Shown here: positions 1 to 5,941 of the stretch, piece after piece
How positions within the stretch are numbered: the stretch's first letter is position 1
Layout of the letters: each line of letters starts with the position of its first letter
Assembly: GCA_005877655.1 (NCBI GenBank)
Contig: VBOC01000244.1
Location: 1-5,992, forward strand
Source of the DNA: Ignavibacteria bacterium
GTDB lineage: Bacteria > Bacteroidota > Ignavibacteria > UBA10030 > SZUA-254
Reading direction: 5' to 3'
Length of the DNA: 5,992 nt
Notes under the pieces: model-generated
The model's input: the letters and a program-made list of their open reading frames with translations, nothing else
Told to the model about the DNA's origin: nothing
The model's database searches: none
Made by a program: the position numbers and the translations under genes

Positions 1-220
1 GCATGAGATACGGGGCGGGCCTGTTCGGCATCAGCTCTATTCTCGGGATGGAAATCTGCTGAGCTATCACGCTTTCCGAAAAAAACATGGCGAGAGAAGT
101 CGCGGCAATCAATCGAAATGCAGGGCGAAATGCAGGGCGAAATGCAGGGCGAAGTGCAGGGCGAAGTGTGCGGCGGGGTGCGCCGCGGAGAGGAGCGTGA
201 TCCCGGGCGGAGTTAGTCAC
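1..220 (-). CDS. Exported protein, N-terminal part only (runs off window)
   Basis: This reading frame is open from a stop near position 262 to the window edge. I place the start at GTG 220-218, which overlaps the TAA of the preceding gene by 8 bases (GTGACTAA). Seen in the 73 codons: an Arg-rich segment, four RPAF/RPAL repeats at residues 20-35, a hydrophobic stretch at residues 37-47 (LIAATSLAMFF), then SESVIA followed by QQ. That is a good Sec signal-peptidase I site (Val at -3, Ala at -1, cleavage after residue 53). The mature protein begins QQISIPRIELMPNRPAPYLM, a start I associate from memory with secreted carbohydrate-active proteins of Bacteroidota-like bacteria; this is weak evidence. 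There is no convincing Shine-Dalgarno. Alternative starts are TTG 112-110, which would leave the signal peptide with no positive charge, ATG 88-86, which lies inside the hydrophobic core, and GTG or TTG codons around 240-248. A T7 run at 79-85 could hide a frameshift. The function is unknown. Confidence 0.6.
   Translation of the reverse strand, partial: MTNSARDHAPLRGAPRRTLRPALRPAFRPAFRPAFRLIAATSLAMFFSESVIAQQISIPRIELMPNRPAPYLM
114..173 (-). repeat. 12-bp tandem repeat, five units, in a signal-peptide n-region
   Basis: Read on the + strand, the unit CGAAATGCAGGG occurs three times exactly (114-125, 126-137, 138-149). It is followed by CGAAGTGCAGGG (150-161) and a decayed CGAAGTGTGCGG (162-173). 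The units are directly adjacent with no spacers. On the minus strand, in the frame of the downstream exported protein, the repeat reads Arg-Pro-Ala-Phe (or Leu) and ends directly before the hydrophobic core of the signal peptide. Because the unit is four codons, gain or loss of copies keeps the frame. Near-identity of the units points to recent slippage or strong constraint. Confidence 0.95.
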
Positions 221-1658
221 GGTCTTGCACTTTCTGGAATTCAACACTCTCGGCTTGTTCTAAAAGCAAAAGCCCCGACTTTTTCAAATCGATAGCCAGT
301 GTCAGGCTCTCTCCGCCGGAATTCCGGAAGGCGGCGTAAAGAAACCTTTCGGTCCGGCGCTGGCGGGTCTTGCGGAAACCGAGATAGTGTTTTGCGAGAG
401 GATACCGTTCAATCTCCACAAGCGTCTGGAGGGCCTCGATGGTCGATTCGGCCCCGGAGTTTCGATTGACCGTCGCACTGTCCCGGATGCCGTCGAAACA
501 GCGGCCCGTTGAAGAGTCGTACATCGCCTGATGAAGAACGTTATTCCCGAACAGCCACGAAGCTGCCAATCCCGCCATCTTGAGGTATATGGAATCCTTG
601 GTTGCTTCATACAGACGGAGCAGTCCGACGGCCATCGGACGCACGCCGTAGGCGATCTGCTCGTATTCAATTTTCTTCGAGGGATCGGTCACATCCATCT
701 CCTTCATGAATCCCTCGATGAGCAGCCTGCTGTAAAAGCAATCAGCTTCCTGTTTCGCGGATTCGACCATCTTCCTGACGGGCAGTGATTTTCCCGCCTG
801 TGCGAGCGCCTGCGTCTGGCTGTTACCCCACATATGCCAGTAGGTCTGCCAGGACCGGTGAAGTGAGTAGGGGAATGTCCGCATGTTTCCCTCCTGCATC
901 GAGGTGAGACCGGACGAGAGTATTAGGATAAGTGTCCCGACGCGCGGATCGCGTGAGGCAGCATGATACTCGGTCAATCCGAGCAATAATTCCGATGTGG
1001 CATCGGCCCCGGACCCGTAAAGAAGCCATGTCGGAGCGCGAAGTTTCTTCGTTGTTTCATACTTCCGGTAGTTTTCCAGTAAAGAACCGACGTTCGGAAG
1101 GGCCCTCCTTATCCCATCCCCGAGGACGGCGGCGAATGCAGTGTCGCGCGTTCGCAAAACCCGGTATCCGGTTCCCATCGACCAAAGCGCTCGTGCTGCC
1201 CACCAGCCGAATGATTTGAAGCTGGTTTTGCCGGTCGTATTGATCGAGTGATCCTTCAGGATAAAGTTATAGAATTTTCCATCGGGCGTCTCCATCTTGA
1301 CGACAAATCTTAGGAGCGAGAGGGCCCGCGTGCGGCTCTCCTCTCTTCCGGTCAGCTCGTAATGCCGCAGATAAAGGACTGCTGCCCGTCCCGCATCGTC
1401 GATGCAGGCGATTCCCTCTGGACCGGATTCAGCAGCGTCGATCCATCGGTAATCCGGATAATTCGAGTAAACGTGAAGGATATCAACGCTGTCGCCGAGG
1501 AAATCGATTCTTTCTGTGAGATGATTGAGATGACTGAAGTTCACGAGCGATGAGTGATCCTGTCCCAGGAGATGGGTGATCGAAGCCAGCATGAGCAATG
1601 CGAGGCAGGCGAGGCAGGCTTGGCAGGCTTGGCAGGCTTGGATTGAAGTGCGGATCAT
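213..1658 (-). CDS. Exported protein of unknown function, probable alpha-helical toroid
   Basis: The product is 481 residues. I chose the ATG at 1658 because it overlaps the kinase stop (ATGA), has AGGA 7 bases upstream, and starts a signal peptide: MIRTSIQ, a hydrophobic stretch to about residue 31, and likely cleavage after Gly32 (HLLG/Q). The frame stays open for 90 more codons upstream, but that part lies inside the kinase gene and looks like a shadow. The h-region is built from a repeat (QAC x3, then LAC). The mature part is rich in paired helices with aromatic and acidic motifs: YPDYRWIDA (67-75), GIACIDDAGRAAVLYLRHYE (82-101), FGWWAARALWSMG (150-162), FPYSLHRSWQTYWHMWGN (262-279), ASWLFGNN (366-373) and VNRNSGAESTIEAL (397-410). 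This pattern suggests an (alpha/alpha) toroid as in many glycosidases, lyases and epimerases. No family catalytic signature could be named with confidence. Its position after a sugar kinase and before another exported protein suggests a role in extracytoplasmic glycan processing (inference). Confidence 0.85.
   Translation of the reverse strand: MIRTSIQACQACQACLACLALLMLASITHLLGQDHSSLVNFSHLNHLTERIDFLGDSVDILHVYSNYPDYRWIDAAESGPEGIACIDDAGRAAVLYLRHYELTGREESRTRALSLLRFVVKMETPDGKFYNFILKDHSINTTGKTSFKSFGWWAARALWSMGTGYRVLRTRDTAFAAVLGDGIRRALPNVGSLLENYRKYETTKKLRAPTWLLYGSGADATSELLLGLTEYHAASRDPRVGTLILILSSGLTSMQEGNMRTFPYSLHRSWQTYWHMWGNSQTQALAQAGKSLPVRKMVESAKQEADCFYSRLLIEGFMKEMDVTDPSKKIEYEQIAYGVRPMAVGLLRLYEATKDSIYLKMAGLAASWLFGNNVLHQAMYDSSTGRCFDGIRDSATVNRNSGAESTIEALQTLVEIERYPLAKHYLGFRKTRQRRTERFLYAAFRNSGGESLTLAIDLKKSGLLLLEQAESVEFQKVQDRD
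1605..1640 (-). repeat. 9-bp tandem repeat inside a signal peptide
   Basis: In the coding direction, CAAGCCTGC occurs three times exactly (1640-1632, 1631-1623, 1622-1614), followed by CTCGCCTGC (1613-1605) and a decayed CTCGCATTG (1604-1596). It encodes QAC QAC QAC LAC LAL at residues 7-21, i.e. the first half of the signal-peptide hydrophobic region. The unit is three codons, so copy changes alter signal length without a frameshift. Four Cys at every third residue (9, 12, 15, 18) is unusual for a signal peptide. None sits in a good lipobox; the residue at -3 of Cys18 is Cys, not Leu. Confidence 0.95.
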
Positions 1659-2638
1659 GTGCGAATCCTGTTCGCGTTCAGAAAGCGTTCGACTTGCGCT
1701 CGGGTCGGAAGCGCGGTGATCACCCCCAGTCTTGTCGCGGTGAGGGCGCCGGCTGCATTTGAAAATCTGCAGATCGATCCGAGTGTTGATTCCGAGAAAT
1801 TCCGGATACGCTTGCGTTCCTTGAGTATGCCAAACAGCAGCGCTGCGAGGAAGCTGTCCCCGCAGCCGGTCGTGTCGACTACACGCACCTTGAAACCCCG
1901 GACGAAAGACGAGTGCCGGTTGGTGCATGCATAGCAGCCTCGTGAGCCCATGGTGATGGCCACGAGAATCGGGCCTTCCGCCAGCAATTTCGATGCCGCG
2001 CGCCGGTAAGGGCGGATCCCTGTCAGGAAATACGCCTCCTTATCGTTGAGGCGGAGGACCGAAGCGATTCCCACCATTTTTAAGAGCTCCCGCCTGGCCT
2101 CCCCCGGCGATCGCCAGAGGGGCAGGCGGATGTTCGGGTCGAATGAAACCATGCTTCCGAGCCGGGACACTTTTTCTGCGATGTGAAATGCCGTCGAGCG
2201 CGCCGGTTCCTTCAGTAGAAGGAATGAACCTATATGGACGATGCCGGAGCGCGCGAGGTGTGAAAGGTCGACATCGGAGGGTTGGAGCTGCTCGTCGGCA
2301 GGACTCGACTCCCAGAATGCAAAATCTCTCCCTCCCGAGCGCGTCCGCGAGGCGAATGCGAGGCGGGTCCGGTGTGAATCATCGATGCGAACGCGCGCCG
2401 TGTCCACCCCCGTCTTCCGGAGCTCCGAGGTGAGAAAATGCCCGAACGGATCGCGACCGACCCGGCCGATGAAGGACGTCCGGATACCCAGCTTCGCGAG
2501 CCCGACTGCAACGTTGGCCGCCGCCGCTCCCGCATGTTTGGAGAAGCCCGGGGTCCCGGACAGTGTGGTTCCTGCCCGGGCCGATACAAAATCGACAATG
2601 ATCTCACCCACGCTCGTAACCAACGGAGCCGACCTCAT
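1655..2638 (-). CDS. PfkB/ribokinase-family carbohydrate kinase (fructokinase- or KDG-kinase-like)
   Basis: The product is 327 residues, the usual full length for the family. It is expected to transfer phosphate from ATP to a sugar hydroxyl in the cytoplasm. Visible motifs: the N-terminal VGEIIVDFV strand (10-18); the first PfkB signature around GAAAANVAVGLAKLG (37-51) followed by FIGRVGRDPFG (56-66); SFDPNIRLPLW (165-175), typical of fructokinase and 2-dehydro-3-deoxygluconokinase branches; the second signature DTTGCGDSF (255-263) with Asp261 as the expected catalytic base and the anion-hole glycines; and a C-terminal NAAGALTATRLGVITALPT (294-312). The usual Ala in DTxGAGD is Cys259 here. 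The start ATG overlaps the dehydrogenase stop (ATGA), and the other end overlaps the next gene the same way. No Shine-Dalgarno is seen before the ATG, so it probably depends on coupled reinitiation. The precise substrate is not decidable from motifs. The adjacent polyol-type dehydrogenase makes a ketose such as fructose attractive, but that is inference. Confidence 0.93.
   Translation of the reverse strand: MRSAPLVTSVGEIIVDFVSARAGTTLSGTPGFSKHAGAAAANVAVGLAKLGIRTSFIGRVGRDPFGHFLTSELRKTGVDTARVRIDDSHRTRLAFASRTRSGGRDFAFWESSPADEQLQPSDVDLSHLARSGIVHIGSFLLLKEPARSTAFHIAEKVSRLGSMVSFDPNIRLPLWRSPGEARRELLKMVGIASVLRLNDKEAYFLTGIRPYRRAASKLLAEGPILVAITMGSRGCYACTNRHSSFVRGFKVRVVDTTGCGDSFLAALLFGILKERKRIRNFSESTLGSICRFSNAAGALTATRLGVITALPTRAQVERFLNANRIRT
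1666..1669 (-). promoter_or_regulatory. Ribosome binding site deciding the start of the exported toroid protein
   Basis: AGGA lies 7 bases before the ATG at 1658-1656, within the last codons of the kinase gene. It supports the internal ATG over the long upstream extension of that frame. Together with the ATGA overlap it suggests translational coupling to the kinase. Confidence 0.6.
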
Positions 2639-3651
2639 GAATTCGGCACGATGATGCTTTTGATCGTAGTTCCCTCTTTCTGGCGGCGCAGCGCTTCGTG
2701 TACTCCGTCAAGCGGAAACCGGTCGATTTGAAACGCGTCGACGCGGAGTTTTCCAGAAGTGAGCAGGGCGATCGAGCGGTCAAAGGTATGGGGGTTTACG
2801 TACGAACCGACGATCGTGAGCTCTTTATAATAGACTTGGTTAGGCTCCAGGGGGATTTTCTCACCGATAGGGGCCACCCCGAAGAACTCCACTGTCCCGC
2901 CCCGGCGGGCCAGGTCGATTGCAAGCTGCATCGTCTGCGGTTTACCGACGCACTCGATCACAACGTCGCCGCCCTGGATCGCGGCATCGCGCAGGAGGGC
3001 GGACGGATCACCTTGAGATGGATCGAGAACCAGTTCAGCCCCGAGTTCGGCTGCGATGCGCCGCTTGTGCTCAATCGGTTCCAGGACGATCACGCTTGCC
3101 GCTCCGGCATTTTTCGCGAGCTGGAGCATGATCAGCCCGATCGTTCCCCCGCCGATGATGATCACCGTGTCGCCGGCCTTCACACCCGCCCTGTCGATTC
3201 CGTGCACGGTACAGGAGACCGGCTCGATGAACGCGCTCGTCTCTTTCGGCATTGCCGGCGGAATGAGATACACCTGACGTTCGGGTACGATCGAGTACTC
3301 AGCCATGCCCCCGTCGATGTCGACACCGAGTGCCTTCAGGTTCGAGCAGAGATGCACCAGGCCGCGCCGGCAGAAATAGCATATTCCGCAGGCGATGTTG
3401 GGATCGACAGCGACCCGCCGTCCGACCAATTCCCTATTATCTGTACTTGCGGTATCCGCGACGACCCCGGCATATTCGTGCCCGAGAACGACCGGCGGGG
3501 TGGACCGGGATGTTCCATCGACAATGTGCACGTCCGTTCCGCACACGCCGCAAACCTCGACCTTCACCAGCAGCTCCCCCGGCTCCAGCTTTCGGATCGG
3601 CTTCGATGTGATCGTAAGTGATCTCGGTCCATTAAAAAGGGCAGCTTTCAT
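2635..3651 (-). CDS. Zinc-dependent medium-chain alcohol/polyol dehydrogenase
   Basis: The product is 338 residues from ATG 3651 (MKAALFNGP), typical for the sorbitol/threonine dehydrogenase-like branch of the MDR superfamily. The frame is open 21 codons further up, but that part is Arg-rich and overlaps the glycosidase end, so I reject it. Catalytic zinc ligands are visible: Cys37 (CGVCGTD, 34-40), His58-Glu59 (GHEYAG, 57-62) and Glu143 (FIEPVSC, 141-147). The structural zinc lobe is complete: Cys88, Cys91, Cys94 and Cys102. The Rossmann motif is GGGTIG (167-172), and Glu191 at the end of the second strand (VIVLEP) favours NAD over NADP. The enzyme should oxidise a secondary alcohol of a sugar or polyol, or run in reverse, in the cytoplasm. 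GGAGGG lies 14 bases before the ATG, an unusually long spacing. The next gene, a sugar kinase, starts in its stop codon, so the two products may act in sequence. The substrate is not identifiable here. Confidence 0.93.
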   Translation of the reverse strand: MKAALFNGPRSLTITSKPIRKLEPGELLVKVEVCGVCGTDVHIVDGTSRSTPPVVLGHEYAGVVADTASTDNRELVGRRVAVDPNIACGICYFCRRGLVHLCSNLKALGVDIDGGMAEYSIVPERQVYLIPPAMPKETSAFIEPVSCTVHGIDRAGVKAGDTVIIIGGGTIGLIMLQLAKNAGAASVIVLEPIEHKRRIAAELGAELVLDPSQGDPSALLRDAAIQGGDVVIECVGKPQTMQLAIDLARRGGTVEFFGVAPIGEKIPLEPNQVYYKELTIVGSYVNPHTFDRSIALLTSGKLRVDAFQIDRFPLDGVHEALRRQKEGTTIKSIIVPNS

Positions 3652-3661
3652 GCGGGTTGTA

Positions 3662-5941
3662 TCATCCCTCCGCGACACGGACTTTCGTCGAGACATTGAG
3701 CAATGTTGCCTCACCGGGCGCGAGTGAGATCGACTCGGAGATCATAAAGCCCTCCTGGACGATTGAGAGAGTCCCGTCCCCGCCCTCATCGCTTGCCGTG
3801 AAGACGGCGATCTCCTTCGCAGTTTTGATTGCGATGCACATGAAGCGGTCGTTGTCGGCAGATGATTCGACCAATACCCCCGTTTTCACGGGCAACGAAC
3901 TCCTTAATGCGTAGTTTGAGTAGATCACTCCGTCGTAGACGAATGCGGAGATCGTCAGTCCGTTATAGGGAAGATTTCTCACCGCGATCCAGTTCCACTC
4001 CGGAGGGATGGACGGGTCCATTCTAAGGCCGCCGAAAGTTGGTTTCACGCCAAACAGGCCTTCGATTCCAAGCCAGCCATAGGTCGGCGGCATCCACGGA
4101 CTCATCGCCATCCCCCTGCTCTGAAAAGTTTCGCCGTGGAGCCGCTCGGGAAATTCCCCCGGGACGACGTTGATGAAGTCGGCCGGGCGTTCGGGCTCGG
4201 AAAGTTTATAGATGTTGACCATTCCCTCGACGAGCCTCGCGGGATCATTTTCGCGCGCACAAAAGGCGATCCACGCGGTCAGATTCGGCCAGACGCCGCC
4301 GAGGAGCTGGCAGCCCAGGTCCGGATCGTAGTTTGCCTCGTTCTTGCTGACCGTCCTGGCGCCGAATGGAGTCCAGATGTCATCTTCTGTAAGCCTCTTG
4401 AGGATTTTTTCCTTCATCGCCGGATCTGCCACGCCGAAAAGCACCGGGAAGATCAAGTCACCGGTGATGTCGTGGCGCCGGGTCCCGTCGTCGGCGAGAT
4501 TGAGCAAATAGAGCCCGGTCTTCTCGGATACCAGTTGTTTGTTCACCTCATCCCTCAGCAGTTCGGCTGCGCGGTGATAGAGCCGCGACTCTTCGATTTG
4601 TCCTACGTGAGCGGCGATATCGGCCGTGCACCGCAGCGCATAATAGCATTCAGCATTGATTTCGGTGACGGCCCCCGAGAGGTTGTACCCGTCGATGATA
4701 TTCCGCCATCCGCAGATGCCCCACACATTCGTCCCCTTCGAATGGCAGCGGACGAGCCCATCTTCCACCTGCGACAGGATATAATCGCACGCCCGTTTCA
4801 TGAGAGTATAAGCGGATTCCGGTGTGTAGCTGCCATTGCCGGGGAGAAGATGGTGAAAGAGGGCGCAGATATAGAGAGGCGTATCGTCATTGATGTTCAG
4901 GCCGTAGTCATGCAGCGCGGGGACTTCTTCGTTCGCGCGGATGAATTCGGTTAACTTTCCATTCTCGTGGAAGGCATGCCGCTCCCCGAGGGACAGGGTG
5001 TTGGCCGAAAATTCGGGGGTGATGTAGTCGGAGCCGAAAACGTACCATGCGAGATCACGAATGACGACGATATCCTGCGGCGGATCGTTCGTGAATGCCT
5101 CGCCGGTCCGGTACTTGTGCTGGACCCTGACGGTGTTCACCTTTGCCCAGCGCACGCCGCGATTGATCACAGGATTCGGCGTCAGAATATCGGTTCTGGA
5201 AAGGACTTTCTTGTACTCGGCGATGCTTTCTTTCGCGATGTCGGTTGGATGTTCACACTGGAGATAGATCTTATGAGCAGATTCAACTCCATCTCCCGAC
5301 CAGGCGAGAACGAACGGCGCTTCGACGGTTTGACCGGGCCCGGCGGAGAGGGAATACTCTATGATAAGGGTCTCATCGGATATCAAATGCTTGCGCAGGG
5401 CGAGGGACGATCCAAAGATCCTCACCTCGAGAGGCTTACCCGCTGTGAGTATCTCGAACCGCCCTTCCCGCGGTTGGATGTCGACCCGCTTCGCGCACTG
5501 GTCGGGGGGCGGCTGTTTGGTAAACAGTTCGCTCGGGCGGGCGGGGAAGACCAAGACATGGCGGATCAGGAGTTGTTTGGCCCCGGCGTTGTTGTTCGTG
5601 CATTGCACGAGAAATATTGCCGCCTGCAGCGGTGAAGGAAGTTGCTGCGAACGCCTGTCGGTCGAGAACGGAAGAAGGAAGCGCTTCCGCACGTCGATGT
5701 GCCCTTCACCGTAGCGCGTTTCCTGGGATTCCGGATTAAATACCGTTGAATGAGCTTCGAGCTTTATCCCATCAATGAAGAGATCGATGTTCCACTCACC
5801 GAGATAATATTGATCATCAATGGCACTCCAGAGGCCCTTGAGATCGGTGCCGGCGCTCAGGCGCGCAAAGGTATAAAAGTTGCCCAGGCTCGAACCCGCG
5901 CGCAGCGAGGAGACAGGATAGGTATAGGAGGGGTAGTTCAT
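3662..5941 (-). CDS. Intracellular six-hairpin glycosidase, amylo-alpha-1,6-glucosidase/GH63-like
   Basis: The product is 759 residues with no signal peptide, so likely cytoplasmic. Residues 1 to about 245 are mostly predicted strands (GLWSAIDDQYYLGEWNIDLF, 36-55) and look like the N-terminal beta-sandwich of glycogen-debranching and GH63-type enzymes. From about 255 to 640 comes an (alpha/alpha)6-barrel-like region with IRDLAWYVFGSDY (294-306), NINDDTPLYI (349-358), WGICGWRNIIDGYN (407-420), VTEINAECYYAL (425-436), WTPFGARTVSKN (523-534), YDPD and GGVWP (538-552), and HGETFQSRGMAMSPW (602-616). A final beta-rich part closes the protein. In related clan enzymes the general acid and base are acidic residues in such loops; candidates are Asp296, Asp352/353, Glu427 and Glu604, assigned only by position. 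It should hydrolyse an oligosaccharide or glycoside imported by the transporter whose permease gene ends at its start codon (TGATG). AGGG 11 bases upstream, or AAGGG 3 bases upstream, could serve as ribosome site. The exact GH family and linkage are unclear. Confidence 0.82.
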   Translation of the reverse strand: MNYPSYTYPVSSLRAGSSLGNFYTFARLSAGTDLKGLWSAIDDQYYLGEWNIDLFIDGIKLEAHSTVFNPESQETRYGEGHIDVRKRFLLPFSTDRRSQQLPSPLQAAIFLVQCTNNNAGAKQLLIRHVLVFPARPSELFTKQPPPDQCAKRVDIQPREGRFEILTAGKPLEVRIFGSSLALRKHLISDETLIIEYSLSAGPGQTVEAPFVLAWSGDGVESAHKIYLQCEHPTDIAKESIAEYKKVLSRTDILTPNPVINRGVRWAKVNTVRVQHKYRTGEAFTNDPPQDIVVIRDLAWYVFGSDYITPEFSANTLSLGERHAFHENGKLTEFIRANEEVPALHDYGLNINDDTPLYICALFHHLLPGNGSYTPESAYTLMKRACDYILSQVEDGLVRCHSKGTNVWGICGWRNIIDGYNLSGAVTEINAECYYALRCTADIAAHVGQIEESRLYHRAAELLRDEVNKQLVSEKTGLYLLNLADDGTRRHDITGDLIFPVLFGVADPAMKEKILKRLTEDDIWTPFGARTVSKNEANYDPDLGCQLLGGVWPNLTAWIAFCARENDPARLVEGMVNIYKLSEPERPADFINVVPGEFPERLHGETFQSRGMAMSPWMPPTYGWLGIEGLFGVKPTFGGLRMDPSIPPEWNWIAVRNLPYNGLTISAFVYDGVIYSNYALRSSLPVKTGVLVESSADNDRFMCIAIKTAKEIAVFTASDEGGDGTLSIVQEGFMISESISLAPGEATLLNVSTKVRVAEG
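3666..3671 (-). promoter_or_regulatory. Probable ribosome binding site of the dehydrogenase, long spacing
   Basis: GGAGGG covers the last sense codons of the glycosidase gene (…GCG GAG GGA TGA). Its end is 14 bases from ATG 3651-3649, longer than the usual 5-10. It is the only good anti-16S match near this junction. The 10-base gap between the genes itself carries no such motif. Confidence 0.45.

Noticed and set aside
114..173. CRISPR array
   Set aside because: Units are 12 bp and directly adjacent with no spacers; this is a plain tandem repeat.
173..262. Transcription terminator after the exported toroid gene
   Set aside because: No GC-rich hairpin followed by a T-run in the coding direction was seen, and the next gene overlaps the stop codon.
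1605..1658. Lipoprotein signal (lipobox) in the exported toroid protein
   Set aside because: The four Cys come from the QAC repeat; none has Leu/Val/Ile at -3 with small residues at -1, and the hydrophobic stretch continues beyond them.
1659..1928. 90-codon upstream extension of the exported toroid protein's frame
   Set aside because: It lies inside the kinase gene in another frame, its composition is Arg/Gln/His-rich and unlike a domain, and it would bury a good signal peptide. The internal ATG has a ribosome site and an ATGA overlap.
2698..3621. 307-codon open frame on the + strand
   Set aside because: Antisense to the dehydrogenase, which has all zinc and nucleotide motifs. The + strand translation is rich in Arg, Asp, Pro and His with no recognisable motif, as expected from a shadow of GC-biased codons.
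3652..3714. 21-codon upstream extension of the dehydrogenase
   Set aside because: The MKAALFNGP start is canonical for the family; the extension is basic and overlaps the glycosidase's 3' end.
4136..4954. 272-codon open frame on the + strand
   Set aside because: Antisense to the barrel region of the glycosidase; no domain pattern and no ribosome site of note.
4967..5635. 222-codon open frame on the + strand
   Set aside because: Antisense shadow of the glycosidase N-terminal half; no recognisable features.
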